From Thysanoteuthis rhombus (taxonomy: Eukaryota; Mollusca; Cephalopoda; Oegopsida; Thysanoteuthidae): a DNA stretch of 64,000 bases. Below, in pieces: positions 1 to 12,829 of this stretch. The translations under genes were made by a program, and so were the position numbers. Positions within the stretch are counted from its first letter, which is position 1. Every line of letters begins with the position of its first letter. Under the pieces are notes generated by a model, which was given only the letters and a program-made list of their open reading frames with translations, was not told where the DNA came from and searched no databases. The DNA lies in NCBI GenBank assembly GCA_963457665.1, contig OY735207.1:59597613-59661612 (forward strand), written 5' to 3'.

Positions 1-1764
1 GGAGTGCCTTCAATGACTGGTCATCTTTGTAGAATTTCGGAAAATTATATTTTGGCAGTTGGCCATGGAAATGAAGAACTTAAATGACGTTTAGTGCACA
101 CTAAAGTTAGGTGGATATCAAAAGGGAATCATCTGTGACACTTTTATGACTTTTTTTATCTTTTATTCTATCCTTGAATTCTTAAAATCTGTCCATAAAA
201 AATGTATATTAAGCTATAAAAGTAAGAGAGCTGATATTGCTTATCTAGCTCATATTTTCAACAAATTAAATGGCCAATTTTAAACTGCATGGAAAGATAT
301 TCCTTATTAAAGCAAGAGGTATGATAATGCTATTTATCAGCATGTAGCAGTGTACTAAAACAGTATAGCTGGGCTGGATTTTCATCAGTTTACAAGCACT
401 GGAGGGAAACGCTATGGATGTATTTTTTTTCTTTTCTTTTGTCGTCAGAAAAACCTGCAAAATGTTGTTGAAGCTCAACTATGATTTTGACAAGATGACC
501 ATGAAGCATTCTGGCCAAAGGAATAGAATATATATTCCCAACTTTGGCAAGAAATAAAATTACTGCTACTTGCTTTTCCATCTTCATACTTGGTTGAAAA
601 AAGATTCAGTGCTGTCATGCAATTGCTGACCACGCCACGAAATAGATTGCAAATAAGTAAAAGGGGAGACTTATGATTACTTTTCAAAAATCGAATCTGA
701 TATTGATCAGTTATCAAAATCTCATCAAGTCCTGGGGGGGAGCCATTAAATTTACACCAATGTCTCTTCTAATTGTTAATGAATTAAGTTGGGCAGACTT
801 TTTTTGTTTTATTGCTGATGTATGGAGTTCGTTAATTCTTTGCTAATGTAAACAATTTTTTTTGTTCTTGTTTCATTATCTTGATAGACTTTTAATTTTG
901 ACATCTGATAAATGTTAACATTTTGTTAGACTAAGATTCGGAAGATCAGTAAAAGTCCAAAACCATATTAAAACCATACATTCATGCTTTCAATCAATAA
1001 GACCTCTGTTACCTTTAGAAAAGTGCCAGTTTAGAAAAATCTTTCTAGGCGTCGGGTTCTATTAATGAGATAGCTATAATGCTAAACTGGATACTTATTT
1101 TCTGTTTGTTGTATGAAACTATGGCTCTGAAATGTTTCGCTTACTTCTCTTGAAGTTTTCCATTTCTAATTATATTCAAACATCATTTTGTGTTTTGGAA
1201 ATGATTTCTCAATGAAGTGAAACAAATTTGTTACAAAATTTGGTTGGTATTATCTGAATCTTAACTTTGACTCTCTGTTTGAAACATTTTGTTAATGGTT
1301 ACGCTAAAAGCTGAGCGGCCCTACCCAGGAGTGTGTGTGCACACCCAACTAAGGTTTGTACTTGTGCAACCTTTAGAGTCATCGTTATTAAAATGGGTGA
1401 TGTGGGTTACTGCTTCTAATAATTACGAACATGGAAGAGACAGGCCCTTGACATGGTATTTAAAGATTAATTTTATCTCAATCGTGATCAACAGTGCCAT
1501 GGCCAAACAGATACGGCATCTACCTGCCTATCACTGGCTTGGAGGAAATCACAACTGAAATCATCAGTTTGAGATATCTTTTGCTTTAGCATGACCAGCA
1601 AATAAACAAAGTGAAATGAGCTTTTATATATTAAGATAAATAGTTTTATAATTTGATGGTGCGATTCATTGAACATATATACATGAATTTTATAAAAGGG
1701 TAGCACCAGCCATGTAAATATTCAAAAGGGAGCGCTGGGAATAAAAAAAGGTCAAGAACCATTG
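1..1764 (+). mobile_element. hAT transposon remnant, 3' part (ZBED5/SCAND3-like transposase)
   Basis: Broken forward-strand reading frames from the window edge to about 740 match, in order, the C-terminal half of ZBED5-type hAT transposases. VHTKVRWISKG lies near 97-130, AYLAHIFNKLN near 240-275, an AFWPKE-type segment near 507-525, and the dimerisation segment LVEKRFSAVMQLLT near 591-635, followed by RNRLQISKRGDL. Several stops and frameshifts interrupt it, so it is dead. The right end is probably the terminal inverted repeat at 1750-1764 (GGTCAAGAACCATTG), close to the usual hAT end. The 5' part is outside the window. The region between about 745 and 1750 would be the element's 3' untranslated part and shows no other coding signal. 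The family call is from memory of conserved motifs. Confidence 0.72.
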
Positions 1765-1989
1765 ATCTAGAATGTCTGTTTATCTATCATAAAAAAAAAA
1801 TTGAATAGAAATTTCTTTTCCAAAGCTTTTTTCATTATCCAATGATTTCAGCAGAATTTATTTGAATAAGTTAGAAAATTAGTATGAATAAATGAAAAGA
1901 TCAGAAACATAGCTAATGATTCTTCAGAGACATTTACATGAAAATTATATGAAAAGTATGAATAGAACCCTATTACTGTGCTTTCCTAG

Positions 1990-2509
1990 AGTGATTCTTT
2001 GCTGGCAAGCCTTTGGCAGAGCAAGCCCAACCTTCAAAAATAAGAAGATCCCATTAATCCTAAAAAGAAGGGTATATAACCAATGCATCCTCCCAATAGT
2101 CACTTATGGAGCTGAAACATGGAACCTAACCAAGAGACAGATCCGCAAATTGAGAACCATGCAATGTACACATGAAAGAATAATGCTGGGCCTCACATGG
2201 AGAGACCACAAGACAGCACAGTACATACAGGAAGAGATCAGTCAGGGACATCATAGAATCCATTAAAAAATTTCAAATGGCAGTGGGCCGACCATGTTGC
2301 AAGAATGGCGGACAACCGATGGACATTGCGACTCATGCCATGGATCCCTAGAGATCACGTATGCAACCAAGGCTGGCAGAATATTAGATCAAGTGACAAG
2401 CTAGACAAATTCAGAAAGTACTGGCTCCACAATGCCCATAATAGAGAAGTGTGACAAATCCTGGGGAAGGGCTATGTCCAACAATAGACGTTGAAAGACT
2501 GATAATGAT
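1990..2509 (+). mobile_element. RTE-clade non-LTR retrotransposon, 5'-truncated 3' end (copy 1)
   Basis: A broken frame encodes the C-terminal end of an RTE-type endonuclease/reverse transcriptase. It contains GWQAF-like and RVYNQCILPIVTYGAETW segments, then NLTKRQIRKLRTMQ and LTWRDHKTA. The frame shifts near 2235 and continues in pieces to about 2490, ending with the usual distal block (KVY..QQ then TLKD). It begins abruptly near 1990, which is typical 5' truncation of a LINE insertion. It is closely similar to the copy at 36945-37672. It is inactive. Confidence 0.85.
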
Positions 2510-5120
2510 TGTGCTTTCACTCTTGTCTGTTACCAAGTTTTTCATGATATATCTACATCTTTTAAAGAAGCTTATCTGAGAACTGTGGAGAATTCAGAAT
2601 TGTCACAAATGAGTCAAATATTCAAAAAATGTATTTAACCAAATACTCTATATTCTGATTATCTGAACAAGAATTATTGATATTATTGTGATGAAATCAT
2701 TTGAATTTTATGCTGAAATCAGTAGCATTACCTGATTGTTGAAATTTCCTTTTCGAGTTTGATTTCACTTAGATTACTAAGATTTTTGATTGCACATGAA
2801 AAAAAAAAGTTTTTGTATCTCTTGATTGAATGAACTTTTGATCAAATTAAAATTAGTATTACTTGTAAAAAAACAAAAGATGGTTGAAATTTTGCAAATT
2901 AGGCAATTTCACCAATTTGGCGTAACATACTGATTCGATTTACATCATTCAATATCTTCCATGTATCCCCTTAAATTCTAAAATGCCTTTTTTATTCAGA
3001 GGATCAGCATTAAGTTGGAAATCATTATACACTGAACTAGTTTCCACATCTTTGTCATTTTAGATACAATCCTTCCTTCAGTCCTTATACTCTCCAGCCT
3101 TGTTCAGGTGTCTTTGTCTGCCTCTTCTAGGAAGTCTATATGGATTCAATAGTAGGAAGTCTTCATAAAAAGCTGCATCCCAAGCTTTGATTTGGAATTA
3201 ACTAACCAATAATTGCATTGGATCAACCCAACAATTTCTCTTTTCTTTCTTAAAAAATGGTTTATGTATCAAAATCCTCTAAAAATACATTTTTAAAAGT
3301 TGGATAACACAAATTTCACTTTATATGATTAACAATACTGCGAACAGAACTAATACTTGAAATTCAAGATTTAAAAAAAAAAAGAATCTGTTCGAAATAT
3401 CTAGATATGATAACAGTATTTTGGAGATAATTAGTTTCATTATACAAAATATACAACTTTATCTTGGTTCACATTTCATTCATAGTATTTACTATCAGCT
3501 TTTTGTAACCTCAAAGACAAAATATGTATAAGAACATTTCAAATCATTATTTCTTCTCAAATATTTGTAAGTTTTATATAAATGACTTAAGTTTGTTGAT
3601 ATTTTAATATCATTGGGAGTCTAGAACACTCTACCTGGAATGTAAGTCAACAAAAGTACATTCATGCTAACAACAAAATAATTGGCAAACTTGCAGTTGT
3701 TAATAAATTGTTATAAATGTAATAAAACTGTCAATAAAAAAAAGGAAATGATACTGTATAATAATACATGTTGAAATTAATATGACAGAAAATATTTACA
3801 CTCATGAAATTGAATTCTGAAAAATAATCATATGCCTGTTATGATTTCCCTTGGTAAAAAATTTAAATATGTGAATAAAAAATATCTTTTAATTAACTTT
3901 TTTTTTTTTAGTTTTCACGTTAGAATTCTATATATAACTGTTGAATATTTTCAACAAATTTTTTTTGATGGAAAAATCAGAATATTATATCCTCAGAATG
4001 TGTACTTATACACATGATCATGGATTCAGATTGTGTTGGTGGCTTTTTCTGTCTTTATTTATATATTCACTTTTGTGCGTAAAAATTTGTATTCTGTCTT
4101 TGTGCATAAAATTATAGTACATAATACGCCTTTCCTTTTTTTTCTTTTTTTTTCAAACTTCAAAGAATCTATGATTTAACTTTATTTTTTCATCTCCGTT
4201 GCATGTTAAGAAAAATGAGCAAAAAATTTAGTTACAAGTTTCTTGTTTATAGTTACATCAGCAAGAATAACTAACATGTTATTACAAAATGTATCTTCAT
4301 AAATTTTTCATCATCTTAAGTGTGGTCTCAAATATTTTTCTGTCTACAATCACCACAGTGGTTTAATTTTCATGTTTTGTTTACATGGCCAAAATGAAAT
4401 TGTAAAAGTTTTTTAACTTTAAAATTAGACTTTTCAAACTAAAGTTTAGTCCACAGAATTCAAATAGATGTCTAGTCAGTAACTCAACCATAAACTAGCA
4501 TTTTGAAAGTATTTAAAAAGATGAATTTAAATTTCATTGTATGCATTTTGAATATTCTCACTTAACACTTTACATCATTGAGACTCGATAAAAATTAAAG
4601 TAAATAACAATTGGCCTTAGTTCTTGAAGTCAAAATGAAGTTTCTATCTCTGCTAACTATAGATCAACACAAATGTAAATCAGATATGATGGTAAGACTT
4701 TGACACGCAACCATTTTTAGGAAGTTATTGTAAATTTGTAAGCAAATCTGAGGATGAATTATAGCCAATATCTAATTGTTTGTATTAATTAATAGTATTT
4801 AAAGTGTGATGTTGAACTTTGAATATTGCTATCTATGAGCTAAACTAATGCAAATCAGATTCATATGATCTTTTCCCAATATTAAAAAGAACTTTCAGAT
4901 TTTTTTATTTTTTTTTTTATTTTAAAAATGTATTGAACAGTTTAGTAAAGAGCATTTTTCAAGTTTGATTCTAAATCTACTTGACATAAAAATTACTTCT
5001 GAATTTGTCTTCAAATTGAAAATTTTGAAAATGATATGAAATCGAAAACTGATTTCTTAATGGGCTGATTGTTATGGGTGAGTGGTCTGGATTAAAGCCT
5101 ATTCAGAATGTTCACTTGTT
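2510..5120. other. AT-rich stretch without recognised features
   Basis: About 2.6 kb of AT-rich sequence with many A and T runs. No frame resembles a known protein, and no exon with convincing splice sites was seen on either strand. Confidence 0.6.
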
Positions 5121-5126
5121 TTGGGG

Positions 5127-5148
5127 TTTTTTTTGGGGGGGGGGGGGG
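5127..5148 (+). repeat. T-run/G-run junction (T8G14)
   Basis: Eight T are followed directly by fourteen G. Similar T-then-G junctions recur at 12456-12473, 15049-15065, 24817-24834, 39809-39829 and 40558-40570, all in the same orientation. Confidence 0.9.
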
Positions 5149-5879
5149 TTAGTTCTAAAAGTTTTCAACTGTTCTAAGAACTTAACAAAAGTGGAATATA
5201 TAAAGATTTTTTTGAAAAAACTTTGACAAATTTAACCCAATCAAGATTTTACATCTCAAGGTTTTTGTGACTGATGGGATAATGTCCTATAAATTTCTTA
5301 AAATTCTTTTGGGACATTTTATTTTAGACATTATAGGTTAATCTTTAAAGGGTTAAATTTACCTCAAGAATTTTTGTCATAAAAGAGTAGTAACACTTAC
5401 CTTTTATGGAGATAATTCTGACATCAAGCAGGCCAATAGAAAATAAAATGCTTTTCATCAAGGTTCTTGTCACCCAGTCTTTGACTATTGGGATATCAAA
5501 ATAACTTTTACTGATTTGCTTTGTGAAGTTGAGCCGGATTGTATAAGTGTCAGGAGATTGTATTTATAGGAGGCTTCTTTTTTTTTTTTTTTTTTTTCTT
5601 TCTTTCTTTTTCTTGTTTTCTTAATCTGTTTGGCCTGGCTGAACCTCTTGACTTGTCTCATTGGTCAGGTTGCAAGGTTTTGCACTTAAGGAATCAAAGG
5701 AAGGTTGTCAGGAGAATTCTAATGTAGCACTGTGAATGGATCTGCCATAGCGTGAATAACCAGATACTGGCGGCAGTGTATGCCTCCTGTGAAATTGCAT
5801 TGCTGGCACTCATTATATTTTGTCCTGAAGAATTTTCAACTCTCCTAACCTACATTTAACCCCCAACACATTTTTCTTC
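5149..5879. other. Intergenic sequence, no recognised feature
   Basis: Apart from a T/TTTC run at 5577-5610 no structure was recognised. A slightly GC-richer stretch at 5730-5810 has no reading frame that I can place. Confidence 0.5.
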
Positions 5880-6629
5880 GTCACTCATTCTTCTCAAATT
5901 ATCTCTCTTCATTGACCAACCAGATTTCTTCTCCTTATTTCACCCCCTCACACACTTACTTTATGCTCTCTTCCCTTTTATTGCTCTCTCTCTCACTCTT
6001 TGCTCTTCATCTTTGTTTTATTCTACTCTCTATCTGCTCCTGCTCACCTCATTTTCTCTTCCTTTCTTTCAATCACTCTTTTCTCTTGCTCTTCTTCCCC
6101 TTTCCTATTCTATTTTCTCTCTGCTCCTCCTCCTCTCTTTTTCTATTCCACTCTCTTCTATCTTTCTTTCTGTTCCGCTTTCTCTCAGCTTATTCCTTGT
6201 TCCTATTTTTTCTCATTTTTTTTTATGCCTGGACTTGATCTACACCACCCAATGATTTTTTTTCATCTCTCTATTAAAAAACCATCAACCAAAACTGTCA
6301 ACAGAGGTTTCTTCAGTTTTTAAGCTGGTCTAGCTGACTAGGTATTATGATGCATACAGGCTGCACCTAGAGAGCTAGAGAGTTGAAAACTTTTAAATAA
6401 CTCATTCATTGATCACCCCTTTTGCCAATTTTTCTAATTGATCACCCCTAACCTGACATGCTGCTAAAAGATGTCATTCATGTGATGGTTTCTATTGGTT
6501 AACTAACCAGACCTGTTAATTTTGCTCTTGGTTTCTACCTCTCTTTCCACCTGCCCCTGCCTGTGTATCACTCATCCTATTATTTTCTATTTATCCTTAT
6601 AACTTATGTTTATTCTTGATTCGTGTCCA

Positions 6630-6666
<37 letters not shown>

Positions 6667-7290
6667 ATTTCTTACTTCTTTTATCTTTCGTCTTCTCCTT
6701 TTCTCTCTCCTCATCCACACTTCCTCACTTTCTCTCTTCTCCTTGCCATAGATTGTTTTCTGCTTGAACAGACAACTTTCAATGGCCTCAATGGGCCAAC
6801 ATTTGTGGAAGAGAGATCCGTCTTTTAGAATCGATTGCAGAAGTAATTGCTGATCTGCATGTCATTCACTTGCCATTGACTTGTTGATAACTTTGATGCT
6901 ATCCAACAACATACACCTTCCACTCTTCTGTCAATGGCAGTCTACCACTACCACCACTGTCACCATGAACATTTTGGATCATTGTCGGAGTGTGACTAAC
7001 AAACATCCCCCCCCAATTACACAGAGCACTTTCTTCACAATGCAAAGTGTACCTGACAGAAACTCCAACTTGCTATCTCACCCCTTCAGCAGAAGTGTGT
7101 ATTTGACGTAGACAAGTGGATAAACCATTTTTTTTTTCTTTCTCTTCCTCTTTCTTCCCTGAATTCTTCATCATATTTTATTTTGTATCTCCTTCATTTT
7201 TTTTTCTTCCTTTCATTCGTTTCCAAATTTCTTCCCTGTCTCTCTCCTTCTTCCATTTTTTTTTTTTTTTTTTTTTTTTTCCAAAAGATT
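5880..7290. repeat. Long polypyrimidine-rich region with (CT)n and T runs
   Basis: The plus strand is dominated by C and T over much of 1.4 kb, including a (CT)n array at 6634-6662 and T runs around 7125-7280. Open frames here consist mostly of Leu, Ser and Phe and are an effect of composition. A less repetitive part at 6780-7110 has no recognisable coding match. Transcribed UTR sequence is possible but not shown. Confidence 0.7.
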
Positions 7291-7299
7291 TTTTTTTTT

Positions 7300-7605
7300 G
7301 TATTTGTCGATTCTATCCATGATGGAAGCAGCGTCAACATCCAATCCACGAAGAAGTTGTTCTTTTGTGTTTTTGTCAGAAGAGACAGACATCAAGCGTT
7401 GTCGTTGCCTTGGTGACTACATCACAACTTTCTTTACTTCCTCTGCTCCCTTCACCCAAATACAAGTCGCTGCGCTGCTGAAACCAGCAAATACCATGAC
7501 ACTACAGACGCCGATTACAGCAACGACGACAGCAGCAGCAGCAGCAGCATAACAGCTGTCACAGAGGAGGCAGAGAATACATCTCTTGCTTCTTCCTTTG
7601 CACAT
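7300..7605. promoter_or_regulatory. CpG-richer patch with (CAG)n run; candidate promoter or 5'UTR
   Basis: This stretch has about eleven CpG dinucleotides in roughly 260 bases and near-balanced base composition, unlike the CpG-poor AT-rich sequence around it. It ends in a (CAG) run at 7530-7549. Both strands stay open across it (forward 7298-7552, reverse 7417-7605), but neither translation is recognised. It lies 560 bases upstream of a possible first coding exon at 8167. A promoter or 5'UTR role is inferred from composition and position only. Confidence 0.3.
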
Positions 7606-8130
7606 CAGAATGGAATTGGCAGTGAATTACTATTCCTTATTCTAATTAATCTTCGATTATATTGTGGCCTCGCAAAAGAAAATATTCATTGTTTTCCTTC
7701 TTTTACATCAAAATATAAGTTCAGAAATTTGTTTCAAAATCCAACAGCTGTCAAGTAACTCTTTTTTTTTCTTTTTTTTTTTCTTACCACTTGGTTTTTC
7801 ATCTATTTTAGGTTTCTTTTTTCCTTTTTGTTTTGTTTAATTTTTTCCCTTTTACTTATGTTTTTTTCTTTGCACAATTTTACTAATTTACAATTTTACC
7901 AAGTTACTTACATTGATAATATTTACTCATAACTATTCTTGTCATCATTCATTTTCTTTGGTATCATTAGTTCATTATCCTGAAATGTATTTATATATTT
8001 ATTCCACTTGGCTTGATGTCTGATTCCTGTAGACTAGGATCAAAACTAGTGCATTTTATACACTTATTAGAATTTTAGTTTCTCAAATTGGTTGGTGGAG
8101 CATTTTGTGATTACTTTGGTCAACTTGTGT

Positions 8131-8151
8131 TGGTCAGCTTAAAGCTGACCA
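8131..8151. repeat. Near-perfect 21-bp palindrome upstream of candidate start codon
   Basis: Arms TGGTCAGCTT and AAGCTGACCA flank a single A. It lies 15 bases before the ATG at 8167. Confidence 0.9.
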
Positions 8152-8166
8152 TATCACAGAAGTTAA

Positions 8167-8227
8167 ATGATGACACTTGTTGATATGTATCACACCCTGG
8201 TGGAAAAATATGAAGATTTGGATTCAG
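8167..8227 (+). CDS. Candidate alternative first coding exon of the ClC-3-like gene
   Basis: The ATG at 8167 (or the ATG directly after it, which has A at -3) opens 20 codons plus one base, reading roughly MMTLVDMYHTLVEKYEDLDS. A strong donor, CAG followed by GTGAGA, lies at 8227/8228. A TAA sits immediately in frame before the first ATG, so the frame cannot extend upstream. The single leftover G gives the phase needed by the acceptor at 41973, where it would form GGA (Gly). The joined protein would then read [11 protein letters not shown], comparable to the SGSGNLMD that I recall near the start of vertebrate ClC-4. It would imply an intron of about 34 kb and would skip the exon at 31861. The peptide itself is not recognised, and a chance ORF with a chance donor remains possible. 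Confidence 0.38.
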
Positions 8228-8295
8228 GTGAGAAACATTTGTCTATACTTGTTTCTTTTGGGTCTTTCTATCTAACTCTGATTTTCTTTTTCATT

Positions 8296-8296
<1 letters not shown>

Positions 8297-8341
<45 letters not shown>

Positions 8342-8433
8342 GCTCTCTCTTTTTCTATCTCTCTCTCTCTAGCTTTCTCTCTCTCTCTTTCTCTCTCTCT
8401 AGCTCTCTCTCTCTCTCTCTAGCTCTCTCTCTC
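8297..8433 (+). repeat. (CT)n microsatellite, interrupted
   Basis: A (CT) array of about 44 bases is followed by further CT blocks broken by AG and TTT interruptions, down to 8433. It directly follows the candidate exon at 8167-8227. Confidence 0.95.
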
Positions 8434-8871
8434 ATTCTTCCTCTTCCTGGGGTTTGTTTGTTTTGTAGTGTTTTTTTTCCAATTGATACACTTCATTTGT
8501 TCTTTTATATCTTTGTCATTCACTTATCTCTGATTGCAGTGTATAGAAATTTATTGTTAATGTCTTATAAAAGAGAAAAAACTATTTACCTGGCAAATGA
8601 GTGAAAACAATATGGCAGCAATAAATTCAGAATAATTTCCATGTAAGATGAGAAAAAAATTATCTTTTTTTTTTTTTTTTTTCATAGACTCCTGGGACAT
8701 GTATCCCAAATTTTCTATGACTGCTAGTATATATACATATATCTCACAGATCTTTTAGTAATTTTCAATTCAGGCATTAAGCACCTTAATAACTTAGTCA
8801 TTAAAAGGTTTAGTAACTTTGTAAAAATATCATGTTAGCAACCTCTAGATTGCTTTATAATGCGTAGCAAT

Positions 8872-8913
8872 AAAGAAATCTTTCAAGTTTTGTATAACTT
8901 GAAAGATTTCTTT
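8872..8913. repeat. Perfect inverted repeat, 18-bp arms with 6-base loop
   Basis: AAAGAAATCTTTCAAGTT at 8872-8889 pairs perfectly with 8896-8913; the loop is TTGTAT. As RNA it would fold into a stable hairpin. No protein-coding context surrounds it. Confidence 0.92.
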
Positions 8914-11900
8914 GAAATATGTCAATCCCAAAAAAGTTGCAAGATTAACGTACTTGAATATTTTGAAAATCTTCAATTTTAAAAATTGTATTTCTTTATA
9001 TTTTTGTGTCATAAAGTTCATTTTTTGAACTATTTACTTCAAGACAACTAGAAAAAAAAACATATTGGAGTATACTTATGCAATTTGTTATGTAATTTGG
9101 TATCATTTAAGTTTCAACATTTCTGTTCTGCGCACTATCCCAAATTCTTTTTTGTACATTTCTCTTAAAATTACAATTTATTGCTGGTTTTTTATCACAT
9201 TACACTTACTCATCTCTTGCTCCAGCTAGTCTCTTCCTTTATAAGAACATTTCCTTGAAGTTCTCTAATCTAATATTGGTTATTCAATAGCCAATTACAA
9301 AACAGATTGAAAAAAATGGCTGCTTATACCTAAGAAAGTGATACTCTTTTACATACTGTAATTGTCTTTTCAACTTGAAAAGGCTTCTCATAAATCTAAT
9401 GACTCCAGTGTTTTATAATTGATCACTGGAATTTGGTATAATCTTTTGAGTTAGTTACATGATTTTTCTTTCTTTGTGAATTATATAGAATATATTTGAT
9501 ATTTTTATATACAGAGACAAAAAGACAGTTTTTAGCCTGCATTAATTAAAATTCTATCAACATTGGGGGATGGGGGGCACACACACACACATACAGTTTA
9601 TTCATTTAACCAGTATCAAATTTTTAAAATGATTCTTCATAACAATTGGTTAAAATTCTTTAAATAACTAGGATGTTGATATGAAAAGATCTGCTCAATG
9701 AATTTGTAAGTTTTGTCAGTTCTTAAGTATTCAAATGATTTAGTGACCTTTACATCATCACCATCTATGGATGAAATTGGATCCTTCTGGCACCCCTTTT
9801 AAGGGCATTAGGAAAAGATAGAAATTATGTTAATCATCAAAATGGGCGGAGTACTTATATGTTCAACAGTTTTCTCAAGTGAATGATTGTAAGATCATTG
9901 GTCGATCCAGTTTTTAATATTATTTTCTTATCATTTACATATGTGGAGGGGAACAATTTAAAAAATCTAGTAAAGACTTAATTTTCAATGGTTTGGGGGG
10001 GGGGTTCTGCAATCAACAAATAATTAGTATGATTTTTCTAAAAATTCTAGCGAGAGATTTTGATAACTTTCTGTTTAATAATCATATCAACAAATTCTGA
10101 ATTGAAATTTGTGTCGATATATTTATCTTTGTGTGTTAGTAAATAGTATTTCAATGTATTTTTATCTTTAGCCTTGTCTCTTGATCAAAATGTTGAACAG
10201 TTATCTCATTTTAAAAGTTTGGGGACAATATCGTTATAGTTATGGATCAAACAAAATGATTCTATGATGATATTGTATTGAACAATATGAGGATTAATGA
10301 TGTGTCCGATTGTGTATCTGTATACACAATCCATTATCAGAACTGGATTGTGGCTAGTGATTTGAAATGACTAATTTGACCACTAGAAAGTTGATGATGA
10401 AACAGATCTTGAAACTGTATAGTGAATTTCGCAATCATGAATACTTACTCCAGACCGATTAAGAATTGATTCCCAATTACATTTTTCTCCAGTCATTCTT
10501 AAAACTAGTCTTCATTGTTGAAAATCTTACAATAAAAGTTGTTTCAGACTATGTTAAAAAAATTTCTTGCTAAAGGAAAAGATTTGAGATAACTCTGGTT
10601 TTGGTAATCATAAATCTTGTACAAAAGCTATTAATAAATGTGGAATCTCTTTTCTTTGCCTTGTCATTCCATGGTCAAAAAAACAAGTTAGTTCAGAGGG
10701 AATACAAGTTCTTTAAAATTTGCTGTTTATCCAAATCATTGTTTTCTTATTAGAGCATTTCAGAACATTTTTTTTTCTAAATTCCCCCTTGTTTTACAGT
10801 AAAAATCTAGAGCTTCAGATATCAATTGCAAATCGTATTTGATGTTAATAGAAAAATATTCACAAGTATCCATTTTGAATCGCTTGATATGATGACTGTC
10901 CAGGTTTAATGCATCACATAGTATTTTGTTTTTCTGTTCATCTATTTTGAAGTAAAGCTCATTTCCAGAATGCATGTTGGGTTTAGCATAATACATATCC
11001 AAATAGTGTTTTTGGGGGGTTTTTTTATTGACAAAGAATCTTTCCCTTCTTCAATTCCTGTTTATGGTTACATTTGCATTTTCCATTAAAATATGTGTGG
11101 AGGCGTGTACAATTTGTTTGCAATGCTTTTACCCGTGTTAGAAAGGTCATCAGGATGTTTTATAATTCTGGTTGAGCAATCTTATTTCATCTGATCTAAT
11201 TTTGAAATACCTAAAAATACAAATTGTTAAATGTAATAGAGCAAATCTGTTTGAGTGCAGTATAAAATGTAATTTTGTATCTAAGATTAATGTATACTAT
11301 TTTTACTTTCATAATTCATACACACTTTGAATTCTAACTTTAAACAAATTAGTTGATTTTTATAAAACTTCGTAATTCCCCATGTGAAATTTTGCAAAAA
11401 AATAAATGAAAAAAATGATCAGATATTGAATGAGTTTGAGCCAGCAATGATCGAAGTCACCTGATTATCATTTGTGGTAATTATTTTACAGTTTGTACAT
11501 AATTGCGTATGAGCTTACAAAATAATTGAAATGTTATTTATTGATGACATTATATCAAGATGGGTTTTATTTTGCATTGTTTTATTATAAATTATTTTGG
11601 TTTATAAATCTACCAGTAGATTTCTATCAAAATCAGAGATGTTAAATATTCAATTAGTGATTTCCTATGGATACTGAAAGTTCAAACCCCTCATATGAAA
11701 CCTCTTCTTGCTTTTGTCATACATTCAATACATTACTATGCATTAGTATAAAACTGTTTTTTACATAAGCATATAGTTATTTTAAGGTATCTAATAACTT
11801 GATTTATAGATATTTTCTGTTACTCATTTCAAAGTAAACTGCATATTTTTGTACTCTTCATGACCTTGAATCAAGTGAATGTGCTTGGAACTTACCTACC

Positions 11901-12640
11901 AACACCTATTTACAGATGTAACTCTATAAGCTACTAGTAGAAACCAATGGAAAACCAGCGTTTTGTTGAAGTATCCTAATTATATTAAAATATCTTTTGA
12001 AAAATTTGATTAACTCGATAACATTGATATTTTTTATCAAATGGTAATGAGTAAATGTAAACATGATGAATGAATTTTGTTTAAAGGATGTCAAGTTTTG
12101 TAATACCTTGATTGTTTAATTTCAACTAATGGCATTGCTACCTAAATATTTGAGATATTTTTGCAGAATCAATAAATTAGATGAAGTAAAAATCCCTGAC
12201 ATAACAACTAAAACAAACTTGCAGAATTTCTCAGCATTGCCTTGGACAAAAGTCTGGCAAATTAACTATAGCACAATGATCATATATGTACACAAACTTA
12301 CTAGTGAAGTAGATAAAAATCAGTATTTAAGGGGAATTGTGTACATTATGATACAAGCATGAAATTTAGTGTATTCATTCTCCAGAAGCTTCTGATCAAA
12401 TCCGTCCAAGTGGCTTCTTTAAAATCCAGATGGCTGCCACATTAGCCTCCCGAGGTTTTTTTTGGGGGGGGGGATTTTATGGAAATGTTTATAGTTTGTT
12501 GATTAGAATGATTTTGTTGCATTTCCTGTTTTCACATCTGTTTTGATTAGGTTTTACTGATAATTTTTAAGCATCAGACCAATATTTGTCTGATATATTG
12601 ATATGTATGTTATCCGATTTGCACCTATATATGAAAACTT
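8914..12640. other. AT-rich stretch, no secure feature
   Basis: Nothing beyond short simple repeats was seen: CA dinucleotides at about 9579-9591, G runs near 9995 and 11014, and a T8G10 junction at 12456-12473. Open frames at 10760-11002 (reverse) and 12129-12362 (forward) are AT-rich, unrecognised, and have no supporting splice or neighbour evidence. Confidence 0.55.
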
Positions 12641-12829
12641 TTCTCACGGAACACCAGAAGAAGATGCTGAGTATAATCTAGATGTGGTGTCATCACATCT
12701 GATTGTTTACCATAGTGTGCTCTGTCTGCAGTAAATATGGCTGAGTAGGCTATGCCTCACTGCAGAGCAGATAATGGTGTGAAGCAAAGCTGGGGTAGTT
12801 CTGAGGAAGGGGCTGAAAGATGACTCGGT

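Noticed and set aside
5912..6323. Overlapping forward frames of up to 108 codons rich in Ser, Leu and Phe
   Set aside because: They arise from polypyrimidine composition; all three frames are open at once and none resembles a protein.
7213..7395. Lys-rich reverse frame
   Set aside because: It is the complement of a long poly(T) tract with no other support.
8167..8604. 145-codon forward frame as one gene
   Set aside because: After codon 20 it reads through a donor site into the (CT)n array (Leu-Ser repeats); only the first 61 bases were kept as a candidate exon.
10760..11002. 80-codon reverse frame
   Set aside because: AT-driven composition, no recognised motif, no splice or neighbour support.
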